Positions 1 through 6,567 of a stretch of 27,082 nucleotides of DNA are shown piece by piece. Position numbers and translations under genes: made by a program. The notes under the pieces were generated by a model. The model ran no database searches and was not told where the DNA came from. It worked only from the letters and a program-made list of their open reading frames with translations. Source of the DNA: Bacillota bacterium (GTDB lineage: Bacteria > Bacillota > Bacilli > Paenibacillales > Paenibacillaceae); NCBI GenBank assembly GCA_023418755.1, contig JAEZZE010000381.1:1-27082 (forward strand). The letters are read 5' to 3'. Every line of letters begins with the position of its first letter. Positions within the stretch are counted from its first letter, which is position 1.

Positions 1-294
1 GTGCACGATATCGGCCATCATGAGCAGCGGAATGCCGTGGCGATTGTTCGCCAAATGCGTTCGCTGAACATTGATGACCTCCTGCGCTCCGGCCATGCCG
101 AGCACCGAGCCGGAATTGCGAACCGTCGTCTCGTCGATGCCGAGCGACGCCATCGGTCCGGTGATCAAGCCTTCGTCCTTCGCCCCTTCGTAAAAAGGCA
201 CCGCAAGCTGAATCAGCTGCGCGACTTTCTCGTCCAACGTCATTTGCCGTACAAGCTCTTGTAAATCGGGTTGTTTATCGTTCCATTCCGCCAT
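1..294 (-). CDS. GH3 beta-glucosidase, N-terminal part (cut by window edge)
   Basis: The first 98 codons of a glycoside hydrolase family 3 enzyme, which would hydrolyse beta-linked gluco- or xylo-oligosaccharides. The ATG at 294 follows AGAGG with suitable spacing. The translation has the family's N-terminal landmarks: an MTLDEKVAQL helix near residue 18, then EVINVQRTHL, then NNRHGIPLLMMADIVH ending at the window edge. This is the start of the TIM-barrel domain just before the substrate loop. No signal peptide is present, so the enzyme is probably cytoplasmic and acts on imported oligosaccharides. It is divergent from a LacI-family gene and has an operator just downstream of its promoter, so it is probably substrate-inducible. 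The catalytic Asp and acid/base residues lie outside the window. Family assignment is firm; exact substrate is unknown. Confidence 0.9.
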   Translation of the reverse strand, partial: MAEWNDKQPDLQELVRQMTLDEKVAQLIQLAVPFYEGAKDEGLITGPMASLGIDETTVRNSGSVLGMAGAQEVINVQRTHLANNRHGIPLLMMADIVH

Positions 295-317
295 GTTTTC
301 GCAACCTCTCAGATGAT

Positions 318-333
318 ATCGAAACGTTTCGAT
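318..333. promoter_or_regulatory. LacI-family operator O1 (GH3 side)
   Basis: A perfect 16-base palindrome, ATCGAAACGTTTCGAT, with the central CG typical of LacI/GalR operators. It lies just downstream of the GH3 promoter's -10 box, where a bound repressor would block transcription. Its core GAAACGTTTC recurs in the second operator at 431-440. Confidence 0.85.
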
Positions 334-347
334 TCAGTTTCATTTTG

Positions 348-376
348 ATTATAAAACCGAATTTTATTACTGTCAA
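348..376 (-). promoter_or_regulatory. Consensus sigma-A promoter of the GH3 gene
   Basis: Read on the minus strand, TTGACA (376-371) is followed by exactly 17 bases and then TATAAT (353-348). Both hexamers match the consensus fully. The predicted start of transcription is near 341, with the palindromic operator about 8 bases downstream. Such a strong promoter would need tight repression, which fits the adjacent LacI gene. Confidence 0.85.
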
Positions 377-394
377 ACATTCCGTTTAAAGCTA

Positions 395-423
395 TTGAAT
401 ACGGTTTCCATATCCGTTATAGT
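395..423 (+). promoter_or_regulatory. Sigma-A promoter of the lacI-family gene
   Basis: TTGAAT (395-400), 17 bases, then TATAGT (418-423). It runs back to back with the GH3 promoter: the two -35 boxes are only 18 bases apart. Operator O2 begins 4 bases after the -10 box, over the expected transcription start. Confidence 0.75.
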
Positions 424-427
424 TAGA

Positions 428-443
428 ATCGAAACGTTTCACC
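428..443. promoter_or_regulatory. LacI-family operator O2 (regulator side)
   Basis: ATCGAAACGTTTCACC has the same 10-base palindromic core as O1 but an imperfect right flank, so it is probably the weaker site. It overlaps the expected start of the regulator transcript, which predicts autorepression. The centres of O1 and O2 are 110 bp apart, about 10.5 helical turns. Confidence 0.8.
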
Positions 444-467
444 TGAAAGCGAAGGAGAGAGCTTGAT

Positions 468-1448
468 TTGGCCAGCATTAAGGACATCGCGAAAAAAGCC
501 GGCGTCTCCATCTCGACCGTCTCGTACGCCTTGAACGGCAGCGACAAAGTGACGAAGGAAACGGCCGCCAAAATATTGCAAATCGCCGACGAGCTCCATT
601 ACGTCCCTCACGCCGCCGCCCGTCTGCTGAAGAAACGGCAATCCAATTTGATCGGCATTTTCCTGACCGATTTCAGCGGCAACTTCTACGGCGATCTGCT
701 GCAAGGGGTCAAGGAATACTTGAGCGGCAAAGGGTACGATCTGCTCGTCTGCAGCGGAGAGAAATCGCGCCGGCTCATTCCCGAACGGATGATCGACGGC
801 GCCATCGTGCTCGACGTCACGTTCTCCGACGAGGAATTGCTCCAATATGCCGGCAAAGACCACAAGGCGGTCGTGCTGGACCGTGAGCTGATCCATCCGA
901 ACGTCAGCCAGGTGCTTCTCGACAACAAAGCCGGCGCGACGCTGGCGATGGAATATTTGCTGGAAAAGGGGCATGACAAAATCTACGCGGTAACCGGACC
1001 GGCCGGCTCTTACGACGCCGACCGTCGCCTCCGCGCCGTCCGTCAGACGGCGGAACGCGCTCCGTATGTCCAAGTTATCGAGCTCCCGGGCAATTTCAGC
1101 AGGGCTTCGGGAGAAGCGGCGGCCCGCGCGATCTCGGACGAATACGAACGGCCCGCGGCCGTATTTTGCCTGAACGACGAGATGGCGGTCGGCGCGTACC
1201 GCTATTTCTCGACCTGCACGGATCTGAAGATCGGAGAGCACGTCCATCTGATCGGCTTCGACAATATCGAATTGGCGCAATTCGCCAGACCGCGTCTAGC
1301 CACCATCGATTATTCGATGCGCAAATGGGGGGCGATCGCTTCCGAGCAGCTGTTGAAAATGATAGCCGGAGAACCCGTCGAAACCGAAAGAATCTACGTC
1401 TCGCTCATTAAGGGAGAATCCGTCGGCCCTCTCTCCTCCATCGAATAA
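468..1448 (+). CDS. LacI/GalR-family transcriptional repressor
   Basis: A 326-residue LacI-family regulator of normal length. Residues 2-46 form the DNA-binding headpiece (IKDIAKKAGVSISTVSYALN, then the hinge helix around YVPHAAARLLKKRQS). The rest is the periplasmic-binding-protein-like effector domain, starting at NLIGIFLTD and including the ligand or dimer segments CLNDEMAVGAYRYF and LIGFDNIELAQFARPRLATI. The start is TTG at 468, preceded by AAGGAGAG; the HTH begins at residue 3, so no earlier start is needed. It is divergent from the GH3 gene with operators in front of both genes. The likely job is repression of the beta-glucosidase gene and itself until a sugar inducer binds. The actual effector cannot be read from sequence. 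Confidence 0.93.
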   Translation: MASIKDIAKKAGVSISTVSYALNGSDKVTKETAAKILQIADELHYVPHAAARLLKKRQSNLIGIFLTDFSGNFYGDLLQGVKEYLSGKGYDLLVCSGEKSRRLIPERMIDGAIVLDVTFSDEELLQYAGKDHKAVVLDRELIHPNVSQVLLDNKAGATLAMEYLLEKGHDKIYAVTGPAGSYDADRRLRAVRQTAERAPYVQVIELPGNFSRASGEAAARAISDEYERPAAVFCLNDEMAVGAYRYFSTCTDLKIGEHVHLIGFDNIELAQFARPRLATIDYSMRKWGAIASEQLLKMIAGEPVETERIYVSLIKGESVGPLSSIE

Positions 1449-1460
1449 CCTCCATCCGAT

Positions 1461-1490
1461 AACGTCGGCCTCGAGTCGGCGTTTTCTTTT
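1461..1490 (+). terminator. Rho-independent terminator of the lacI-family gene
   Basis: The stem AACGTCGGC / GTCGGCGTT (with G-T wobbles) closes a short loop and is followed by TTCTTTT. It lies 13 bases after the stop codon. Confidence 0.7.
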
Positions 1491-1556
1491 GAACATCGGC
1501 GCTCAATCGTGGTCAAATCTAGCAGGGATAACCGAAAGTGTAGAACATCGGCGCTC
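1491..1556. repeat. Short direct repeat in the lacI-tetR gap
   Basis: GAACATCGGCGCTC occurs at 1491-1504 and again at 1543-1556, 52 bp apart. It lies in the 250-bp gap between the lacI and tetR genes. No gene is seen here. The repeat could be a duplication scar or paired binding sites; nothing in the sequence decides this. Confidence 0.45.
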
Positions 1557-1650
1557 GAGAGCCCCCGGTGAACTGGTGCGGGTCAGGTGGTCAGCCGTTT
1601 TTTCAGCGTTCGGCCCGCTTGCACCTTTACAACGCCGCTTCTCTGTGTCA

Positions 1651-1676
1651 TGATATAAATCAAATGATATGTATCA
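1651..1676. promoter_or_regulatory. Tandem operator-like sites upstream of tetR
   Basis: Two dyads, TGATATAAATCA (1651-1662) and TGATATGTATCA (1665-1676), sit 14 bp apart in an AT-rich patch 24-49 bases before the TetR start codon. Both share TGATAT-N2-ATCA. The position and repetition suggest autoregulation by the TetR protein. No convincing -35/-10 pair was found, though TGATAT or TATAAA in this patch could serve as a -10. Confidence 0.45.
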
Positions 1677-1699
1677 AAAGATATAAAAGGAGAGAAGCC

Positions 1700-2272
1700 A
1701 TGCCCCCGAAAGCCAAGTTTTCCAAGGAGGCGATCGTCGACGCCGGGCTCGCCATCGCCGACCGCGAAGGGCTGGGCGCCATTACGATTCGCAAAATCGC
1801 CGACGAGCTGGGCAGCTCGATCGCGCCGATCTACGTCAACTTCAAAGATGTCGAGGAGCTGAAGGACGCGGTGCTGGTTCGGATCTCCGCTCTGTCGGCG
1901 GAAATGGCGCAAACGCCCTACAGCCCCGACCCGTTCCTGAGCATCGGCATCGCCAGCCTGAAATTCGCGCGCGAGCACCCCGCCCTGTTCCGGGAGCTCG
2001 CGGTCAACAACCATCCCCGCCTGAAGGACGTCCAGACGCCTATCGGGGACCTGCTCGCGCAGATGAAGCGCAAGCCGGAGCTCGAGCTTTTCTCGGAGGA
2101 AGAATTGATGGGGATTCTATTCAAAATGCGCGTCTTCCAGCTCGGGCTGTCCGTTATGGACATCAACGGCGCACTGCCGGGAGTAAGCGAAGAAGCGCTC
2201 GTCGAGCTGCTTCGGCAAACGGGCGAAGATCTGATTGCCGCCGAGCTGGCGCGAAAGCAAGCCGCACGATGA
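1700..2272 (+). CDS. TetR/AcrR-family transcriptional regulator
   Basis: A 190-residue TetR-type repressor. The N-terminal HTH is clear around residues 7-53 (FSKEAIVDAGLAIADREG, ITIRKIADELGSS, then APIYVNFKDVEEL, the usual tyrosine-phenylalanine end of the domain). The C-terminal helical half would bind a ligand and dimerise. The ATG at 1700 is chosen because AAAGGAGAG lies 6 bases upstream; the frame stays open further upstream but that sequence is not domain-like. The stop codon overlaps a downstream ATG (ATGA at 2269), and a serine hydrolase gene follows. It probably controls that hydrolase and itself. Ligand unknown. Confidence 0.88.
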   Translation: MPPKAKFSKEAIVDAGLAIADREGLGAITIRKIADELGSSIAPIYVNFKDVEELKDAVLVRISALSAEMAQTPYSPDPFLSIGIASLKFAREHPALFRELAVNNHPRLKDVQTPIGDLLAQMKRKPELELFSEEELMGILFKMRVFQLGLSVMDINGALPGVSEEALVELLRQTGEDLIAAELARKQAAR

Positions 2273-2466
2273 ATCGCGTGTTGTTGCACACGATGATCCT
2301 CCAGGTTTGGCCACATGTTACGTACGATGAACCTCCCGGTGAGCCACACGTTCCGCACGATGATTCTCCCGGTGAGCCACACGTTGCGCTCGATGAACCT
2401 CCCGGTGAGCCACACGTTGTGAACGATGAACAACAGGCCTTAAGGCAAAGGGGCGATCCTCTATGA
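2269..2466 (+). CDS. Possible 65-residue repeat protein coupled to tetR and the hydrolase
   Basis: This frame overlaps the tetR stop by ATGA (2269-2272) and ends in an ATGA shared with the next gene's start (2463-2466), so it would be translationally coupled on both sides. It encodes an 11-residue repeat, DEPPGEPHV plus two variable residues, about three and a half times. There is no good ribosome binding site of its own. Differences between repeat units all change amino acids (E to D, P to S, variable dipeptides), which is not what protein-level selection would give. The repeat is also open in several other frames. I therefore think a non-coding repeat is at least as likely as a real protein. 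Confidence 0.3.
   Translation: MNRVLLHTMILQVWPHVTYDEPPGEPHVPHDDSPGEPHVALDEPPGEPHVVNDEQQALRQRGDPL
2291..2431. repeat. 33-bp minisatellite between tetR and serine hydrolase
   Basis: Three near-identical 33-bp units start at 2325, 2358 and 2391. A diverged 34-bp unit precedes them (2291) and a partial unit follows (2424). Each unit has a conserved 28-bp part beginning CGATGA and ending CACACGTT, and a 5-bp variable part. The units fill most of the tetR-hydrolase gap. 33 bp is a multiple of three, so reading frames are kept across units 1-3. Confidence 0.9.
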
Positions 2467-3551
2467 ATCGTAATGAAGCGCAATCGCGTATCGCGGAGCT
2501 GTTCGGGCGCACGGTAGGCCGCGACCCGCTCATCCGCAACGCTTATTTTCTCGTGCATTCCGAACAGCTGGGCATCCGCCTGAAGCTCGCGGAAGGCTCC
2601 GACAACGTCGCGCCAGTCCACGAAGACCAGCCCTATTTCGTCGCCAGCGTCAGCAAGCTGTTCGCTTCGGCGCTATGCGGCGCGCTCGTCGAGAACGGCA
2701 AACTCGACTTCGACGATCCGGTCTCCGATTATCTCGATTCCGAGCTGCTTCGAGGACTACACACATACAAAGGACGGGATTACGGGGACGACATCCGGAT
2801 CAAGCATTTGCTGAACCATACGTCCGGATTAAACGACTTTTTCGAGGATAAGCCCAAGGGAGAGACGCCGATGCTCGATCTCGTATTCGGGAACGAGCGG
2901 CGCGACTGGGCGCCGCGGGCAGTCGTGGAGTGGACGAAGACGAGACTGAAGAACCGTTTTCCGCCGGGCGGCGGCTTTCACTACTCGGATACGGGCTATC
3001 ATCTGCTCGGCCTGGCGATGGAACAGGCGGCGGGCAAGACGTATCACGAGCTGCTTCGGCAATACCTGTTCGAACCGCTGGATATGAAGCAATCCTGGTT
3101 CTCCCGTTACTCCGACCCGATCGAGCCGGCCGAACATCCGCTTGCGCGTCTGTACCATCGCGACCGGGACGTCACCGAACTTGAAGGCTTAAGCTTCATG
3201 TACGCGGGGGGCGGCGTCGTATCCACGACCGAGGATCAGCTCAAGCTGGCTCGGGCGCTGGCCGAACGCCGCATCGTAAGCCAAGCAACCTTGGAGAAAA
3301 TGAAAAGCGACCATGCGCGGTTTTTCCCCGGCATCGACTACGGTTACGGGGTGATGATGATCAAGCCGATGTTCCCGCTCATGCCCGGCAGGTACAGCTC
3401 GTGGGGCAATATGGGGACGACCGGCTCGTGGCTGTTCTATCACCCGGAGACCGACGCTTATCTGATCGGAAGCCTGAACCAGTTCCGCTACAACCGGAAA
3501 GGACTCAGGCTAATGTTCAAGGCGATCGATATTTTGCTGCGCTGCCGCTAA
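2463..3551 (+). CDS. Serine hydrolase, beta-lactamase/PBP-like family
   Basis: A 362-residue member of the class C beta-lactamase-like serine hydrolases (Pfam Beta-lactamase, PF00144). The nucleophile motif is S62-V-S-K65 in FVASVSKLFA. LLNHTSGL at 116-123 is the usual loop, YSD at 174-176 is the second catalytic motif (Y-x-N/D), and MGTTGSW near residue 325 is the likely HxG/KTG equivalent. There is no signal peptide, so it is probably cytoplasmic; members act as esterases, D-amino peptidases or amidases rather than antibiotic-destroying enzymes. The ATG at 2463 follows AAAGGGG at a longish spacing. Probably in one operon with the TetR gene. Substrate unknown. Confidence 0.88.
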   Translation: MNRNEAQSRIAELFGRTVGRDPLIRNAYFLVHSEQLGIRLKLAEGSDNVAPVHEDQPYFVASVSKLFASALCGALVENGKLDFDDPVSDYLDSELLRGLHTYKGRDYGDDIRIKHLLNHTSGLNDFFEDKPKGETPMLDLVFGNERRDWAPRAVVEWTKTRLKNRFPPGGGFHYSDTGYHLLGLAMEQAAGKTYHELLRQYLFEPLDMKQSWFSRYSDPIEPAEHPLARLYHRDRDVTELEGLSFMYAGGGVVSTTEDQLKLARALAERRIVSQATLEKMKSDHARFFPGIDYGYGVMMIKPMFPLMPGRYSSWGNMGTTGSWLFYHPETDAYLIGSLNQFRYNRKGLRLMFKAIDILLRCR

Positions 3552-3556
3552 TCCAG

Positions 3557-3901
3557 TTAACAAGTGTCGCCCGCTAGCCGCTTAAGGAGGCTTTTGGGGG
3601 CGACCTGCTTCCAGGCGCCGGCGAGCAGCGCGCGAAGCTCCTCCCGATCGACCCGGTCGAGGCGGACGTAGACGTAGGCAAGCCGGGCGTACTTCTCCGG
3701 AACGCTGAAAACGTCGGGAGCGAGCGTCACCTGGGCCTCCCGCTCCTCCAAGGACATTTTCAGCAGGGCCGTAACGCCGTCCGGCTGCTCGACGGCGAAG
3801 ATTTTGCCCCGCACCCGGTAAGAGGGCTTATCCCAATGGGGGTGCTCCTCCGCATCGGGCAGTTCTAGCGCCAGCCTTCTCAGCTCATCCGTAGTAACCA
3901 C
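3557..3901 (-). CDS. MmcQ/YjbR family protein
   Basis: A 114-residue MmcQ/YjbR (CyaY-like fold) protein. Typical landmarks are the N-terminal LALELPDAEEHPHWDKPSYRV, then GKIFA and the C-terminal WKQVAPKSLLKRL. The GTG at 3901 is preferred because GGGAGG lies 5 bases upstream and the family starts here; the frame is open further upstream but reads non-domain sequence. It overlaps the 3' end of the VOC gene by 17 bases, so the two are translationally coupled. It ends 5 bp from the convergent serine hydrolase gene. Function in the family is poorly defined; DNA binding has been proposed. Confidence 0.85.
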   Translation of the reverse strand: MVTTDELRRLALELPDAEEHPHWDKPSYRVRGKIFAVEQPDGVTALLKMSLEEREAQVTLAPDVFSVPEKYARLAYVYVRLDRVDREELRALLAGAWKQVAPKSLLKRLAGDTC

Positions 3902-4295
3902 GGTCGCCTCCCGTAAACGTCGCGATATACCAGTGGTTGCCCTGCGGATCCTCGACTCCCGCGCTTCGTTCCTCGTACGGCATGTCCGCAGGTTCGTACA
4001 GCGATGACGCTCCCGCCGCCAAAGCCCGGGCATAGCAGTCGTCCGCATCCGGCACGAATAGATGCACCGTGTTCGCGCGAGCAGGAAAACGGTCGCTGGC
4101 GGCGGACAGCTCGACTACCGATTCTCCGATCTTCACCTCGGCGTGTCCGACGGTGCCGTCCTCTCTCTCGGACCGGTTCAGCACCTCGGCGCCGAAGGCC
4201 CGCTCCAGAAATTCAATCTGCTTGTCCGCGTCCGACACCGTGAAATACGGCGTAACGGTCCGATACCCGCGAGGTGCGTAACTGTTGCTTGTCAT
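3885..4295 (-). CDS. VOC-superfamily protein, PhnB-like
   Basis: A 136-residue vicinal-oxygen-chelate (glyoxalase/bleomycin-resistance fold) protein. It begins YRTVTPYFTVSDADKQIEFL and continues with FGAEVLNRS, VGHAEVKIGES and the C-terminal VEDPQGNHWYIAT, giving the two paired beta-alpha-beta-beta-beta modules. The ATG at 4295 has a textbook AGGAGG 9 bases upstream, better than an ATG 33 bases earlier. The 90-bp gap to the AraC gene upstream is AT-rich and holds overlapping TACAAT hexamers, so a promoter may lie there. Such proteins often bind or modify small molecules; no specific substrate can be inferred. Confidence 0.85.
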   Translation of the reverse strand: MTSNSYAPRGYRTVTPYFTVSDADKQIEFLERAFGAEVLNRSEREDGTVGHAEVKIGESVVELSAASDRFPARANTVHLFVPDADDCYARALAAGASSLYEPADMPYEERSAGVEDPQGNHWYIATFTGGDRGYYG

Positions 4296-4358
4296 GCTTT
4301 GCCGCCTCCTGTCCTGATCGATATTCATGCTTGCCTTCTTATTTTATTTGGATTGCCG

Positions 4359-4378
4359 GAAATTGTATTGTAAATTTC
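4359..4378. promoter_or_regulatory. AT-rich inverted repeat before the VOC gene
   Basis: GAAATT (4359-4364) and AATTTC (4373-4378) are inverted arms around an 8-base spacer containing the minus-strand TACAAT hexamers. It is the only low-GC patch between the araC-type and VOC genes, and could be an operator over a promoter. Weak evidence. Confidence 0.3.
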
Positions 4379-4384
4379 TGAAGC

Positions 4385-5191
4385 TCAGCGGACGAGCGGC
4401 GCGTGATTGCGATGCCGTCCGGCGATCGGCCGATACTCCGACGGATTAATACCCGAGAAGGCGCGAAAATCTTTAATCCAGTGCGACTGATCGTAATAGC
4501 CGCAAGAGAGGGCGAGATCCGCCCAGTCGACCTCCCTCCCCGCCTCCATTTCCGCTAACGCCCGTTGAAAACGGATAAGACGGCCCGCCCGCTTGGGCGT
4601 CATGCCGATCTCTTCCTTGAACCGCTCGTTAAAGGTTCGGTGGCTGACGCCGGTCCGTTCGATCAGTTCGCCCACGCTTTCTCCGAGATGAAGCCGGCGA
4701 AACACGTCGTCCACCGAAGGTTCCCGGCTCAGCTCGCGGCAAGCCATCCTCGTCAGCCCGGTCTCGAGCGCGTCGAATACCGCCTCCGGCGACAAGGCTT
4801 CCGCTGCGCCTTCCAGAAGCTCGCCCGCCCGCGCGCCCCACAGCTCTTCCAACGAGACATGCTTATTCAGCAGCTCGGACAGCGGCTCGCGAACGAACGG
4901 GCGAAGGCCTCCCGGCTTGAAGTGGATGCCCGCAACTTCGGCTTCTCCCGCCGAATCGATCACGAAATAGTCGGAATGCGGGCCGCACAGCGCCGCGCTC
5001 CCGAGAATCCGCTCCCTGTCCGCGCGATCGTAGAGCCGCATGCCGTCCAGCCGCAGGTCGAACACGATTTCCGCGGAGCCGTCCGGCAAGGCCAGCTCTC
5101 TCGCATGCGGAGGCTGGTAGCCTCTCATATACCAGAAATAATCGACGAACCGGGATAACGGGGGTTGAGGCTTGCGGGTGACGACAAACAT
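4385..5191 (-). CDS. AraC-family transcriptional regulator
   Basis: A 268-residue regulator. The N-terminal half is the DUF6597-like sensor domain (FVDYFWYMRGY, then LALPDGSAEIVFDL, then CGPHSDYFVID and AGIHFKPGGLRPF). The C-terminal ~100 residues are an AraC HTH (VGELIERTGVSHRTFNERFKEEIGMTPKR, then DLALSCGYYDQSHWIKDFRAFSGINPSEYR). The ATG at 5191 has GGAGGGAGAGG just upstream; an ATG 18 bases earlier lacks a site. The gene starts 51 bp after the SBP2 stop with no visible terminator, so it may be read through from the sugar locus, but it could equally belong with the VOC and MmcQ genes. Regulators of this type often sit next to VOC-like genes. Effector unknown. Confidence 0.88.
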   Translation of the reverse strand: MFVVTRKPQPPLSRFVDYFWYMRGYQPPHARELALPDGSAEIVFDLRLDGMRLYDRADRERILGSAALCGPHSDYFVIDSAGEAEVAGIHFKPGGLRPFVREPLSELLNKHVSLEELWGARAGELLEGAAEALSPEAVFDALETGLTRMACRELSREPSVDDVFRRLHLGESVGELIERTGVSHRTFNERFKEEIGMTPKRAGRLIRFQRALAEMEAGREVDWADLALSCGYYDQSHWIKDFRAFSGINPSEYRPIAGRHRNHAPLVR

Positions 5192-5242
5192 GGCTTCCTC
5201 TCCCTCCAATCTACTTGTCTTTTGCGCGTACTCGTCCGTCCG

Positions 5243-6550
5243 CTACTCTTGCAGCCATTCGTCAATCTGTTTCGTCAGCAGTTCGAGGCCGAGCTCGACC
5301 GGGACGCGTCCGCGCAGCATTCGCTCGAACATCTCGTTGAACGCCGTATCGATCTTGGCCCAGTTCGCCACGGGAGGACGCAGGAACGAAGCGTCCAGAC
5401 TTTCCACGTAGGGGCGGATCGTCGGGCCGTACGTTTCTTCCGATTCGCTCGCTTCGGCGTTCGTCGGCAGCAGCCCCGCCTTGAACATAAGCCGCTGCGC
5501 CTCCGCGCCCGCCATCCACTTCATGAACGTCCAGGACGCCTGCTTGTTCCGGGAGCTCTCCATCAGCACCAGATTTTCGCCGCCGATAATCGAGCCTTTC
5601 GCCCCCGGATTGTGCGGAAACGGCGCCGGCACCGTGTCCTGCTGCAGCTTCTCGTAATCGTAGCCTTCCACGTTCGATAATATCGTATAATACCATGGCC
5701 CTTCATCCATCATGAGGAGCTTGCCGTCCAACACCGCCTGCCAACGCTCCAGCTTGCCGGACAGCACATCGCCGCTGACGAGGTCCGACTCGACCAGCCG
5801 CTTTAAGGTATGAACGGCTCTGGCGCTCGCCGGACTGTCCAAATATCCGCTCGCCTTCGTATAGTCCTTGTTCGTAAGCTGTCCGCCAAGTCCGATAAAA
5901 TACGGCAGCACCGCCCACGTATTGATGCCGTTGACGCCGATCCGATAACCCGTTCGCTCGCTGAGCGCGACCAGTTCGTCCATCGTCTCCGGCGGCTTCT
6001 CCAGTCCGGCTTGCCGCAGCAGGTCGCGGCTGTAGATGGCCGCTTTCGTATTGATGTTCAGGGGCAAGCCGTAATACCGGCCTTCGTATTTCCCGGACTC
6101 GAGAGCCGATTCCAGGAGCAGCTTCGCGACCCGGGGCAGCTCGGGATAGGCGTCGATCGGGTGGATCAGCCCCAGCTTGGCGAACTCGGGCAGCCAGGCG
6201 ATGTCCATGCGCACGACGTCCGGACCGGTGCCCGAAGTCGTCTCGGCGATCAGCGAACCTTTGAAATACTCGTATAAATGCTTGACCGATACGACGCGAA
6301 TGCCGGGATACTCCGCCTCGAACGCCGGAATGACCTCTTCCTCGAACACTCTCATCTCCACGTCGCTGTACGTATGCCAGACCGTGATCGCTTCGCTGGC
6401 CTCCGGCTCCATCACCAGCTCGGCCTCGTCCCCGTCGATGATGCTCTCGGCGCCGCAGCCTTGCAGCAGGACCGCAGCCAGCCCCAATTGCAGGACGGCC
6501 ATCGTGCGGCGGCGAAGCTTGCCGATAATCGCGCTAACAATATTCGTCAC
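5243..6550 (-). CDS. Sugar ABC solute-binding lipoprotein (SBP2), tied to YesMN
   Basis: A 435-residue CUT1-type extracellular solute-binding protein (SBP_bac_1). Lipobox LQGC puts the lipidated cysteine at residue 32. Landmarks are ITVWHTYSDVE near the mature N-terminus, GPDVVRMDIAWLPEFAKLG, YYGLPLNINTKAAIYS, ENLVLMESSRNKQASWTFMKWM and a C-terminal LLTKQIDEWL. The GTG at 6550 follows GGGAGGAGG, 17 bases after the yesN-type stop, so it is expressed with the two-component system. It aligns along its whole length with SBP1 (shared WHTYSD, RMDI-W-PE, GVLPYF/AVLPYF-type and SWTFMKWM/AWTFMKWM blocks). It could deliver sugar to the permeases or present ligand to the kinase; the position favours a sensing role, which is inference. 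Confidence 0.9.
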   Translation of the reverse strand: MTNIVSAIIGKLRRRTMAVLQLGLAAVLLQGCGAESIIDGDEAELVMEPEASEAITVWHTYSDVEMRVFEEEVIPAFEAEYPGIRVVSVKHLYEYFKGSLIAETTSGTGPDVVRMDIAWLPEFAKLGLIHPIDAYPELPRVAKLLLESALESGKYEGRYYGLPLNINTKAAIYSRDLLRQAGLEKPPETMDELVALSERTGYRIGVNGINTWAVLPYFIGLGGQLTNKDYTKASGYLDSPASARAVHTLKRLVESDLVSGDVLSGKLERWQAVLDGKLLMMDEGPWYYTILSNVEGYDYEKLQQDTVPAPFPHNPGAKGSIIGGENLVLMESSRNKQASWTFMKWMAGAEAQRLMFKAGLLPTNAEASESEETYGPTIRPYVESLDASFLRPPVANWAKIDTAFNEMFERMLRGRVPVELGLELLTKQIDEWLQE

Positions 6551-6567
6551 CGTCCTCGCCTCCTCCC

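Noticed and set aside
423..1280. Minus-strand 285-codon frame opposite the lacI-family gene
   Set aside because: It would include the operator as coding and is antisense to a full LacI protein with a good start.
1568..1699. N-terminal extension of the first TetR protein
   Set aside because: The upstream in-frame codons contain the operator-like repeats and promoter region; the ATG at 1700 has the ribosome binding site.
2291..2431. CRISPR-like array (28-bp repeat with spacers)
   Set aside because: The variable part is only 5 bp, there are about three units, and no cas genes or leader are present. It is a minisatellite.
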